Shown in pieces: positions 8,081-15,069 of a stretch of 37,991 nt of DNA; position 1 is the first letter of the stretch, and each line of letters begins with the position of its first letter. Made by a program: the position numbers and the translations under genes. The notes under the pieces were generated by a model. It saw only the letters and a program-made list of their open reading frames with translations, was not told the origin of the DNA and did no database searches. The stretch spans positions 1 to 37,991 of the forward strand of contig JACPZS010000008.1 of NCBI GenBank assembly GCA_016195385.1. Direction: 5' to 3'. Source of the stretch: Verrucomicrobiota bacterium. Lineage in GTDB: Bacteria; Verrucomicrobiota; Verrucomicrobiia; Limisphaerales; JACPZS01.

Positions 8081-8557
8081 ATGACCCGCGCTGTCTTTCT
8101 CGATCGCGACGGCACGCTCAATGTGGACAAAAACTACCTGAGCGATCCGGCGAAACTCGAGTTGTTCCCTGGCACCGGCAAAGCGTTGAAGCGTCTGCAG
8201 GACGCGGGCTTCAAGCTGTTCATAGTCACCAACCAATCCGGAATCGGTCGCGGTTATTACACGCTCGACGACATGCACCGCGTCAACGAACGCCTGCTGG
8301 CCGAATTGGCGCGCGACGGCGTGCGAATTGAAAAGATTTATTTCTCACCCGAAGCGCCGGAGGAGCCGAGCCGCGGACGCAAGCCTTCGCCGCAATTTCT
8401 TTTCGACGCGCGCGACGAATTCGGGCTGGACCTTTCACGCAGCTACATGGTCGGCGACAAATTGCTCGACCTCGAACCGGCTACGGCGCGGAGGTGGAGC
8501 GCACGCAGAAGGACGCCTTGCGCAACGCTTTGGTCGTCGATAATCTCGCGCTCGTAG
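8081..8557 (+). CDS. gmhB: D,D-heptose 1,7-bisphosphate phosphatase-like HAD protein, damaged C-terminus
   Basis: 158 residues in the open frame, HAD-IIIA type. It should remove the 7-phosphate of heptose-1,7-bisphosphate. F-L-D-R-D-G-T-L-N near the start carries both catalytic Asp residues; V-T-N-Q-S-G-I-G-R-G-Y and G-R-K-P-S-P and M-V-G-D-K-L-L-D-L-E follow in order. The zinc loop cysteines and histidine of GmhB are absent (S-P-E-A-P-E-E-P instead). After D-L-E the frame goes wrong: the residues up to the stop at 8557 are unlike the family. The next reading frame gives T-G-Y-G-A-E-V-E-R... to a stop at 8590-8592, which matches a normal GmhB end. About 15 codons appear to be missing at about 8476, with a net loss of 1 mod 3. 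Start ATG 8081 was chosen because the DRDGT motif follows at once. Confidence 0.85.
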   Translation: MTRAVFLDRDGTLNVDKNYLSDPAKLELFPGTGKALKRLQDAGFKLFIVTNQSGIGRGYYTLDDMHRVNERLLAELARDGVRIEKIYFSPEAPEEPSRGRKPSPQFLFDARDEFGLDLSRSYMVGDKLLDLEPATARRWSARRRTPCATLWSSIISRS

Positions 8558-8621
8558 CTGAAATGATTCTGCGTGACTCAAACAGCGATTAACCAACGCA
8601 AATTAAATTGAAAGGTTCTCC

Positions 8622-9377
8622 ATGAAAATTCTCATCCGCATCGTTGCCGTCGTTGCAGTGCTGGCCATCGTCGGCCTGGTGGTCTTGTATTTTTCCCTTG
8701 GCGGCATTGTAAAGAAAGGCGTCGAAAGCGTCGGGCCGATGGTGACCAAGGTGGACGTGAAACTGGGCGGCGCGAACATCTCGCCGTTTTCGGGCAACGG
8801 CCAACTGAGCGGCCTCGTCGTCGGCAACCCGGAAGGATTCAAGACGCCGTCCGCGATCAAAGTGGGCGAAGTCAGCGTGGGCGTGAAGCCCGGCTCGCTG
8901 TTTGCGGACAAAGTGGTGGTCACTTCCGTGCGTGTAATCAATCCGGAAATCACTTTTGAAGGGAGCCTCAAGGGCAGCAACCTCTCGAAGATATTGGACA
9001 ACGTGAACGCCGCCGCCGGGAGCGCTGGCGGTGGCGGCGGCTCCAACGGTCCGGGCAAGAAACTTCAAGTGGACGAGTTTGTCATCAGCGGCGCGAAGGT
9101 GAATCTCAGCGCGACGTTGCTGGGCGGTAAATCCATTACCGTGCCGCTACCCGACATCCGCCTGACCGATCTGGGCAAGGACGCGAACGGCATCACGGCG
9201 GGCGAACTCACGCAGCGAGTGATGAAAGCGTTGATGCAGGAAGTCACTCAAGCGGCCGGCAGCGCGATCACGAGCCTCGGCAAAGGCGCCACCGACGCCG
9301 TCAAAGACCTCGGCGGGAAAGGCACGGACGGCGTCAAGAAAGCCGCTGAAGGCGTGAAGAGCTTGTTCAAGAAATAA
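8622..9377 (+). CDS. AsmA-like single-pass envelope protein
   Basis: 251 residues. Residues about 4-26 form one membrane segment (V-A-V-V-A-V-L-A-I-V-G-L-V-V-L), so the rest should lie in the periplasm. The body has the beta-rich AsmA/DUF748 look: V-D-V-K-L-G-G-A-N-I-S-P-F-S-G-N-G-Q-L, then V-G-N-P-E-G-F, then L-F-A-D-K-V-V-V, and V-D-E-F-V-I-S-G-A-K-V-N-L. A Gly/Ser linker is near 135-150. The last 50 residues are a repetitive K/G/A amphipathic tail. AAAGG lies 7 nt before the ATG. It follows gmhB by about 30 bp past the restored frame. A role in outer-membrane lipid or LPS handling is an inference from the family and the heptose neighbours. Its last 69 bp are duplicated at 10147-10215. Confidence 0.75.
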   Translation: MKILIRIVAVVAVLAIVGLVVLYFSLGGIVKKGVESVGPMVTKVDVKLGGANISPFSGNGQLSGLVVGNPEGFKTPSAIKVGEVSVGVKPGSLFADKVVVTSVRVINPEITFEGSLKGSNLSKILDNVNAAAGSAGGGGGSNGPGKKLQVDEFVISGAKVNLSATLLGGKSITVPLPDIRLTDLGKDANGITAGELTQRVMKALMQEVTQAAGSAITSLGKGATDAVKDLGGKGTDGVKKAAEGVKSLFKK

Positions 9378-9379
9378 CG
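9311..9379. repeat. 69-bp direct repeat, left copy
   Basis: The 3' end of the AsmA-like gene, including its stop codon, recurs at 10147-10215 with a single mismatch (g at 9321, t at 10157). The distance between copies is 836 bp and the interval holds the toxin-antitoxin pair. The left copy is the functional gene end. Confidence 0.95.
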
Positions 9380-9430
9380 GCGATTGAACGATGGCTTGCG
9401 GGGAGACGACTCGCGTGACATTCTCATGCC

Positions 9431-9670
9431 ATGCAAACGGTTGAATTGGCGGAAGCTCAGGCACGACTGAAAGAATTGGTTGAATCGCTGGCTCCCGGAG
9501 AAGAAATAGTGATTGAAAAAAATCACCACCCCGTGGCCCGGCTTTTGCCGACCAGTTCACGCCAACCCCGCCCCCTGAGCGAATTCGCTGGCAAGTATCA
9601 GCCATTGCCTCAAGCCGAACAGGACGACCTGAAACTCCACGACCGCGACTGGTGTGATCGGAAACCATGA
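9431..9670 (+). CDS. Phd/YefM-type antitoxin
   Basis: 79 residues. The N-terminal half (E-A-Q-A-R-L-K-E-L-V, then G-E-E-I-V-I-E-K-N, then P-V-A-R-L-L-P) is the Phd/YefM fold that dimerises and binds its own operator. The C-terminal half is polar with D-D-L-K-L-H-D-R-D-W and would wrap the toxin. The gene overlaps the following PIN-domain toxin gene by 4 bp (ATGA), the usual antitoxin-first order. An alternative ATG lies at 9426 in another frame; the chosen start is supported by the family N-terminus. No clear ribosome-binding site is visible. The pair lies between direct repeats copied from the upstream gene, suggesting insertion. Confidence 0.88.
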   Translation: MQTVELAEAQARLKELVESLAPGEEIVIEKNHHPVARLLPTSSRQPRPLSEFAGKYQPLPQAEQDDLKLHDRDWCDRKP

Positions 9671-10014
9671 AGACCGTCTTCGTGGACACCTCGGGTTTCT
9701 ACGCCTGCCTTGACCGCACCGATCCTTTTCATCCCCAAGCCCTGGCTGCCTTCGAGCGCGCTGAACAAGAAGGCTGGACGCTCATCACGACGAACTACGT
9801 CACGCACGAGACGTGGGCGCTGGTGCAACGGCGACTGGGTTGGGAAGCGGTGAAGGCGTTTCTGAACGATCTGCTCCCTCGTTGCTCGATTCAGTGGGTG
9901 GATGAAAATATGTATCAAGCGGTAGCAGCACGCTGCCAACGGGCGCGCGAACGTCGATTCAGCCTGACCGATGCCATCAGCTTGGAATGGATGGCCCGCC
10001 GGCAAATCACCTAG
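9667..10014 (+). CDS. vapC: PIN-domain toxin (VapC family), C-terminus cut by an amber codon
   Basis: 115 residues. PIN nucleases cleave RNA, often tRNA or rRNA, using acidic residues and Mg2+. Here V-D-T-S-G-F-Y gives D7, T-H-E-T-W gives the Glu near 47, and S-L-T-D-A-I-S gives the third Asp near 98. The frame stops at TAG (10012-10014) right after R-R-Q-I-T. The same frame then continues A-I-V-Q-D-E-H-F-T-R-A to a TGA at 10063-10065. That continuation looks like the normal VapC ending (helix, then D/E-x-H-F-x-x-A), so the full toxin was probably about 132 residues and one point change truncated it. The loss removes the last strand and the fourth acidic position, so activity is doubtful. Confidence 0.85.
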   Translation: MKTVFVDTSGFYACLDRTDPFHPQALAAFERAEQEGWTLITTNYVTHETWALVQRRLGWEAVKAFLNDLLPRCSIQWVDENMYQAVAARCQRARERRFSLTDAISLEWMARRQIT

Positions 10015-10146
10015 GCGATTGTCCAGGATGAACACTTCACACGGGCGAGCATTACTCAGCCGTGAGGTTCGACTTTTTGGTTTGTTTCACCACGACGCGG
10101 GAGATCACCGCCGTCGGACGGGTTGGCGAAATTCAGAGTAGCGTGA

Positions 10147-10215
10147 CGGCGGGAAATGCACGGACGGCGTCAAGAAAGCCGCTGAAGGCGTGAAGAGCTT
10201 GTTCAAGAAATAACG
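10147..10215. repeat. 69-bp direct repeat, right copy
   Basis: This is an almost exact copy of 9311-9379, the last 69 bp around the stop codon of the AsmA-like gene, with one mismatch. The copy has no open frame of its own. A further shared decamer (cgattgaacg) follows both copies, at 9381-9390 and 10228-10237, with 12 extra bases in the right copy. Confidence 0.95.
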
Positions 10216-10241
10216 CGGGCAGCGCACCGATTGAACGGCTG

Positions 10242-10769
10242 CTAGGTCTCATCCGGTGTCAATGTTGATGGAGCGAGCGGAACACCAATCACCTTACTCA
10301 AGAGTTGAGCAAAGAGTCTGGATTCTTTTTCCTGCGTGCCGCTCCAATCTGTCAGATATTCTTCCCAATACCACCAATCTGGGAGAGGGCCGTCATTGGT
10401 GAAAGTGCCGTCGCCAAGGAATTTGAACAATGAGACCTCTTCGCGATTCACCAGAAGGACACCGACAATAAACAAGTCAGTGCTGTCATGTGTGCTCGTG
10501 AAAGACGCGCTCAGAGCAATATCTTCGTAGCCGTAAGTAACGGCCGCAATATGTCGAAATTCAATGCTGCGGCTCTTGAAAAAGAACCAGCACAACCGTC
10601 GCTCGATTGTTACGCTCTGAGCCGAGCGATCCACCGTCACACGACGCAGGAACAAGCCAAGCGAAAGGAAACGGACGAGCCAGGAGGTCGAAGCTGACAG
10701 AGTGTCCTGAGTAGCTTCGATGCGAGGGCAAAAGGAAAGTAGTGATGACTCGAATGCCACAGCTTGCAA
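10242..10769 (-). CDS. Hypothetical protein, possible membrane-associated PH-like fold
   Basis: 175 residues, not recognised. A hydrophobic stretch (W-L-V-R-F-L-S-L-G-L-F-L) near residue 30 is followed by V-D-R-S-A-Q-S-V-T-I-E-R-R-L-C-W-F-F-F and I-E-F-R-H-I-A-A-V. This pattern of a turn, basic strands and an F-x-x-I-A-x-V strand recalls bacterial PH-like domains, but that is only an impression. The C-terminal half is rich in Trp and Asp (D-W-W-Y-W-E-E-Y). Base composition is visibly lower in G+C than the neighbours, which may mean it was acquired. Its start lies 41 bp after the stop of the secreted-protein gene on the same strand. Confidence 0.6.
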   Translation of the reverse strand: MQAVAFESSLLSFCPRIEATQDTLSASTSWLVRFLSLGLFLRRVTVDRSAQSVTIERRLCWFFFKSRSIEFRHIAAVTYGYEDIALSASFTSTHDSTDLFIVGVLLVNREEVSLFKFLGDGTFTNDGPLPDWWYWEEYLTDWSGTQEKESRLFAQLLSKVIGVPLAPSTLTPDET

Positions 10770-10810
10770 TTTTAAGTGCTCAAGTTGAGCGCTGGCTTAC
10801 GAGCAGGCAG

Positions 10811-11755
10811 CTACAAGCCGGGCGCATATTGGACGCTGAAGACACCGTTGAAATCGCCGCCGCCGCGATCCGTCGGCTCGACGATGATTCCGGCGTGACC
10901 TTTCTGCCACTGTTGCGGGAAGCCCGTGCCCCGAAACGGTTGCGGTGCCCAAAAGCGTCCGCCTGGGAAATTTTCAAATTCAGTTACCGTAAAGTCGATG
11001 GCATTCACTACGCCAAGTTTTCCGGTGGCCACAAGCACCTCATTGACGAAAATGGAAACTCCTCCTGCCGACGAGACCGTGGTTTTGAAATGATATTTCT
11101 TTGCATTCTTGAGCGGGAAAAAAGTGTTGTAATCCGCCAAGCGCGTGAGTGTCGCGAAATTCCCGCCGCCATATCCCACTTCGAGCCAGCGTTCGGGCGC
11201 ATCCAATCCGACTGAATCATGCTTAATCGAAATAATGCACTGCCCGGATTTGTAGGGATGGACTGCTTGAAAGCCGGAACTGGGATCATTCCCCTCATAA
11301 TCGAGTTCCCAGGTAGATCCGAAAGCGTCAAACGAAGAGTCGGAAGAAATCAGCATGCCTCCACCGTAAGGCCGCCCGCTGCTGGGCGGCGGATCGAATC
11401 TAATGGCCAGCCGGTTAAGGTTTTTCGTCGCACCTTCGGTTAAAGCGTCAGCCAAGGATGAGGTGCTGGCGGTTCGGATGCGATAAAAAGTCGGACTGCC
11501 TGCGACGGCAACACTTGTCTTCGTCACGGTGGCACTCAACAGTAACGATTGACCATTGAGCGTGGATTGCCACGGGCCGGTGATCGCCGAGGCCCACTGG
11601 AGGCAAATGGCATTCGTCGGATTTGCGCCCGACCAGGTGATCTCCCCACTGCGCGTGAACGAATTGATTTTGAGTTGCCCCAGAGCGCAATGGCCGTGGA
11701 GCAGCAACGACAGGATGGCGCAGGTGCCAGTTTTGGTCAGAATGTTCCGTTGCAT
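10811..11755 (-). CDS. Secreted protein, unknown, with a verrucomicrobial W...FYRI domain
   Basis: 314 residues from the chosen ATG at 11755. That start gives a signal peptide (M-Q-R-N-I-L-T-K-T-G, a hydrophobic core, then A-L-G-Q), and GGAG lies 10 nt upstream (minus strand, 11766-11769). The frame is open further upstream to 11950, but that part is basic and not signal-like. Residues about 30-95 form the small domain common in these bacteria (I-T-W-S-G, then L-Q-W-A, then G-P-W, ending F-Y-R-I-R). The rest is beta-rich and Gly-rich with W-L-E-V-G-Y-G-G-G and Y-H-F-K-T-T-V, perhaps a lectin-like sandwich. No catalytic motif was seen. Function unknown. Confidence 0.7.
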   Translation of the reverse strand: MQRNILTKTGTCAILSLLLHGHCALGQLKINSFTRSGEITWSGANPTNAICLQWASAITGPWQSTLNGQSLLLSATVTKTSVAVAGSPTFYRIRTASTSSLADALTEGATKNLNRLAIRFDPPPSSGRPYGGGMLISSDSSFDAFGSTWELDYEGNDPSSGFQAVHPYKSGQCIISIKHDSVGLDAPERWLEVGYGGGNFATLTRLADYNTFFPLKNAKKYHFKTTVSSAGGVSIFVNEVLVATGKLGVVNAIDFTVTEFENFPGGRFWAPQPFRGTGFPQQWQKGHAGIIVEPTDRGGGDFNGVFSVQYAPGL

Positions 11756-11936
11756 ATTTCGTGTGCTCCGAATTGGAATAAAAAACTCAGCCGGCAAGTT
11801 AGCCGCGCATTTGCGGTTCTGTTTTCGCTTTACCGGCATCGAATCGCATCCTTCGGCGGTTTTATCGTTGTTGCGCAAAGAGAACTCCTTTCCGCGCAAG
11901 GTGTCGAGTTTTCTTGCATCTTCGGCGTCCAGACGA

Positions 11937-12581
11937 TCACGACAACTCAAGCGCGGCGTCGCGTCCGCGCGGAACTGTGCCGAGGTGTTCTTGAAGGAAT
12001 CCGCGTAGAAAACGGCTCAGTTCCTGATTCTGCGCGGCGCTGAGTTTGACCGGCAGGAGCGCCGGCCAATCGTCGCTCAGAAATTTTTCCAGGAGCCGTC
12101 GCGCGCCGGGAGTGAGTTTGCTGGCCGTGAAATCCGGTTTCAACCCCAGCTCGGCGAGCAGTTTGATTTCGAAGGCGAAGACCGTTCGCGCCAGCGGCGG
12201 TGGCAACGGCAGATGGCGCAGAAAATTTTCCAGCAGTTGAAAAATTTCTTTCAGCGGTGTGTCGCATTCCGTGGTCTGCTCGATAAGCGCGACGGAATAC
12301 GCGGCTTGCTGGAGCAGGCTGAGATCGGTGCGCAGCGCGGGATGTGTCTCGCGCAGGACGACTTCGCGCAGAGTGTGCAACTCCGAGCGGCGGCTGCGCA
12401 CAAAACTCAAATCCGCCACGTAGAAAAGATCAAGTTTGCCCTGGAACGGCGACTTGGGCCGCCGCGCGCCTTTGGCCACGGTCGCGAGCCGGCCGAAATC
12501 CCGCGTGAGCCAGTGGACGATCAGGCTCGTCTCGGTGAGCGGACGCGTCCGCAGGATGAGGCCGGTGGTGCGTTCGTCCAC
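11937..12581 (-). CDS. recO: DNA repair protein RecO
   Basis: 214 residues, shorter than the usual 235-250. RecO anneals ssDNA and, with RecR, loads RecA on SSB-coated gaps. The N-terminal OB fold is clear: T-T-G-L-I-L-R-T-R-P-L-T-E-T, then L-T-R-D-F-G-R-L-A-T-V-A-K-G-A-R-R-P, then F-Q-G-K-L-D-L-F. The helical part includes A-A-Y-S-V-A-L-I-E and K-L-L-A-E-L-G-L-K-P-D-F. The Cys4 zinc-finger segment that normally follows L-G-x-x-P-x is absent, and L-T-P-G-A-R-R-L-L comes almost directly. This is either a natural zinc-less RecO or an in-frame deletion. The start is GTG without a visible ribosome-binding site, and it overlaps the open end of the DUF502 gene by 61 bp. Confidence 0.88.
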   Translation of the reverse strand: MDERTTGLILRTRPLTETSLIVHWLTRDFGRLATVAKGARRPKSPFQGKLDLFYVADLSFVRSRRSELHTLREVVLRETHPALRTDLSLLQQAAYSVALIEQTTECDTPLKEIFQLLENFLRHLPLPPPLARTVFAFEIKLLAELGLKPDFTASKLTPGARRLLEKFLSDDWPALLPVKLSAAQNQELSRFLRGFLQEHLGTVPRGRDAALELS

Positions 12582-13165
12582 AAAACTAGCGCGACGGCGC
12601 GGACGCGTCCGCCGGCCGGCACGAGGATGATGAAACCGGACGTGGGATTGGGCGTGGTCGGGATGAAGACGCCGACGACTTTTTCACCCAGGCGGGCCGA
12701 GGCTTCCGCATGTTCTTCGCTGGTGACGAAGCCGACGGAAAACTTCCCGGCGCAGGGATATTCGACCAGCACGACCTGTTTGAACGCCGTTTTGTTACTC
12801 GACGTGAAGGCTTCGTTGATTTGCTTAAGCGCGCCGTAAATTTTGTTCAGCAGCGGAATGCGCAGCAGCGTTTCATCCACGACCTGAATCAGCTTTTTGC
12901 CGAGATAATTGCGCGTGAGCCGTCCGATGACGCTGATGAGCAGCACCGCCACCACCAACGCCACGAGGCTCCAATACCAGCGCATCGGCCCGTTGCCGGC
13001 GTTGGTGTGCGTTAACGTGTGCGGCAAAAAAACCAGCAGCATGTCGGTGATGTTGGAGACGGTGCCAAAGAGCCAGACGAGCACGGCGATGGAAATCACC
13101 GCCGGCAGCACGACCGCCAGGCCGGTGAAGAAGTTGGCCTGCCAGCGGGCCCAATTGCTTTTCAT
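12521..13165 (-). CDS. DUF502 membrane protein, aberrant C-terminus
   Basis: 214 residues. Two membrane helices (about 10-32 and 64-84) precede a soluble part with L-G-K-K-L-I, then I-P-L-L-N-K-I-Y-G-A-L-K-Q and F-I-P-T-T-P-N-P-T-S-G-F-I-I-L-V-P, all diagnostic of DUF502. The family normally continues with a conserved acidic M-S-V-E-type segment and a G-G-V-V-x-P end. Here the sequence turns into A-G-G-R-V-R-A-V... and runs 61 bp into recO. In another frame the same DNA reads P-A-D-A-S-A-P-S-R and stops at TAG 12586-12588, 4 nt before the recO GTG, which looks like the original gene end. So a small deletion (2 mod 3) is likely near 12610. The role of DUF502 is unknown. Confidence 0.85.
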   Translation of the reverse strand: MKSNWARWQANFFTGLAVVLPAVISIAVLVWLFGTVSNITDMLLVFLPHTLTHTNAGNGPMRWYWSLVALVVAVLLISVIGRLTRNYLGKKLIQVVDETLLRIPLLNKIYGALKQINEAFTSSNKTAFKQVVLVEYPCAGKFSVGFVTSEEHAEASARLGEKVVGVFIPTTPNPTSGFIILVPAGGRVRAVALVLWTNAPPASSCGRVRSPRRA

Positions 13166-13427
13166 GCGCGCAGTCTAAAATCGCGCGCTCACTCACTCAA
13201 GGCAAAGCGCACGCGGACTTGCGAGGCTGGTTCCTCAACACATGAGTTTCCGTTTGTGTCGCAAGCGAGCGACTGATGCAGCATACGGAGCAAGCCCGGC
13301 GATTCTGGATGGCTTCCGCGCCACCGAAGCCGCGAAGGCGCTGCGACGGAAGTGATGAAGCGGTTGTACGGTGGCAGATTTCTTATCGCCGTGGCGTCCG
13401 GCTGATGGCATCGTCGTCAGCACTAAT

Positions 13428-15005
13428 ATGAAATTCACACGCTCCATTTTACTGACAGTTGCCCTTGGCACATTCCTACTTCCCGTCGCCGGCGTTGAAC
13501 TTGAATTCGATCTGCAACGGCGAAATCCCGACACGGGTGATGTGCTCGTAACCAAGGAGCGGGTGGCAAGCTCTAAAATCGGCGTCGTCGTGGTGGACAT
13601 GTGGAATTACCACTGGTGCAAAACTTCGACGATGCGGGTCGCCGCGCTCGTGCCGCGCATGAAGAAAGTCCTGCAAGCCGCGCACGACATGGAGATGACA
13701 ATTTTTTGGTGCCCGTCGGACGTGGCGGACAATTACGTCGGCACAATTCAACACGAGGCCGCAGCCAACGCGCCACGCGTGCCGCTGCCGGCGCTCAAGG
13801 AAATCAAATGTCCCGCCGCGCCCGACGGCGGCGGTTGCACGTGCGGCAAGGAGCGTTGCCCCGGCAATTACGGCTGGGACGGCATGCACCCGGATTTGCA
13901 AATGTTCCCGGACGATTTCATGCCGAACGATCTGGAGACGCTTTATTCGCTCTGCCGCCAGCGCGGTCTGTCTCATCTGATTTACCTCGGCGTTCATACG
14001 CAGGTTTGCCTGCTCGGCAAGTCCATCGGCCTGCGCAATCTCAGCAGCGCGGGTTTCCAGTGCATCCTCGCGCGCGATTTGACGGACGCCCACGGCAAAT
14101 ACGATCCCGAACGCGGTTTGACGCCGGATGAATTCACGGCGGACGTCGTGGCGCATTTTGAAAAATTTCTCGCGCCCACGATCAATTTCGCCGCCGAGTT
14201 GAAAAAAGCCGGCCAGTGGAACGACGACTGGATCGTGGATCCCGTTCGCCTCGCGCCGTGGGGCACGCCGGCACGGCCGCATTTGTTCGAAGAGGAAGTC
14301 ATCGTGACGTTGACCGCGCCGTGGCAATCGCACGCCACGATTTTTTACACGCTGGACGGCAGCGAACCGAGCACTCGTTCACCCCGTTACTCGACGCCGT
14401 TGCGTTTTTCGGAGACGACACGCGTTCGCGCCATCGCGTTTGAGGACGGCAAACAAGTTTGCCTGCCCTCCGAAGGATTTTTCGCGCGACTGCCGGCAAT
14501 GCCCCCAAAGCCTAACGTGCAGCTTTCGGATCTCACGCCACTACGCGCGGTCGGGCCGGGCCATTCGCTCGCCTCAACGGAGCATCGTTTCTCGCCGGTG
14601 TCGAGCCCGCCGCAAAGAGACCGAAGCAATCGCGGCGCGTCACTTCGTTTGCGCGGAAAAGAGTACGCGAAGGGCATGGGCGTCCACGCGCCGAACCAGT
14701 TGGTCTATGAACTCAAGCCGGAGTACGATCGCTTCGTCGCGCTGGCGGGCGTGGATGAACATATTCTCGAAGTGAGCAATGGTTCAAACCTCGCGATGCA
14801 CCCGAGTGTCGCGTTCAAGATTTTCATCGACGGCAAACCGGCGGCGGAAAGTCCCGTGATGCGCATCGCCGAGCAGCCGTGGCGATTCGACGTAAAAATA
14901 CCGGCGGCCAGCAAACGCATCAGCGTCATCGCGACGGATGGTGGCAACGGCAACAAAGAGGATCTGGCGAACTGGGTCGAGGCCGGCTTTGTGTTGAAGC
15001 ATTGA
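13428..15005 (+). CDS. Secreted cysteine hydrolase (isochorismatase fold) fused to chitobiase-C-like and NPCBM domains
   Basis: 525 residues from ATG 13428, chosen because it opens a signal peptide (M-K-F-T-R-S-I-L-L-T-V-A-L-G). Domain 1 (about 48-250) is an isochorismatase-like alpha/beta hydrolase: V-V-V-V-D-M-W-N with D57 and G-V-H-T-Q-V-C with nucleophile C194. It carries an insert with C128, C137, C139 and C144 that could bind a metal. Domain 2 (about 288-352) matches the chitobiase/hexosaminidase C-terminal repeat (A-T-I-F-Y-T-L-D-G-S-E-P). Domain 3 (about 375-525) is NPCBM, a carbohydrate-binding module (L-R-L-R-G-K-E-Y-A-K-G-M-G-V-H-A). It is exported, so a role on extracellular or periplasmic amides tied to glycans is an inference. 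Its substrate is unknown. Confidence 0.85.
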   Translation: MKFTRSILLTVALGTFLLPVAGVELEFDLQRRNPDTGDVLVTKERVASSKIGVVVVDMWNYHWCKTSTMRVAALVPRMKKVLQAAHDMEMTIFWCPSDVADNYVGTIQHEAAANAPRVPLPALKEIKCPAAPDGGGCTCGKERCPGNYGWDGMHPDLQMFPDDFMPNDLETLYSLCRQRGLSHLIYLGVHTQVCLLGKSIGLRNLSSAGFQCILARDLTDAHGKYDPERGLTPDEFTADVVAHFEKFLAPTINFAAELKKAGQWNDDWIVDPVRLAPWGTPARPHLFEEEVIVTLTAPWQSHATIFYTLDGSEPSTRSPRYSTPLRFSETTRVRAIAFEDGKQVCLPSEGFFARLPAMPPKPNVQLSDLTPLRAVGPGHSLASTEHRFSPVSSPPQRDRSNRGASLRLRGKEYAKGMGVHAPNQLVYELKPEYDRFVALAGVDEHILEVSNGSNLAMHPSVAFKIFIDGKPAAESPVMRIAEQPWRFDVKIPAASKRISVIATDGGNGNKEDLANWVEAGFVLKH

Positions 15006-15014
15006 TTCTCGCCA

Positions 15015-15045
15015 ACGGTGCGCACGCGCGACTACAACGCACCGT
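15015..15045 (+). terminator. Hairpin between the NPCBM gene and recF
   Basis: An 8-bp inverted repeat (acggtgcg, 15015-15022; cgcaccgt, 15038-15045) with a 15-nt loop starts 9 bp after the stop codon. No T-run follows, so it is at best a weak terminator or a pause before recF. Confidence 0.25.
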
Positions 15046-15069
15046 GCGATTTCACAAACCAGATTCCTT

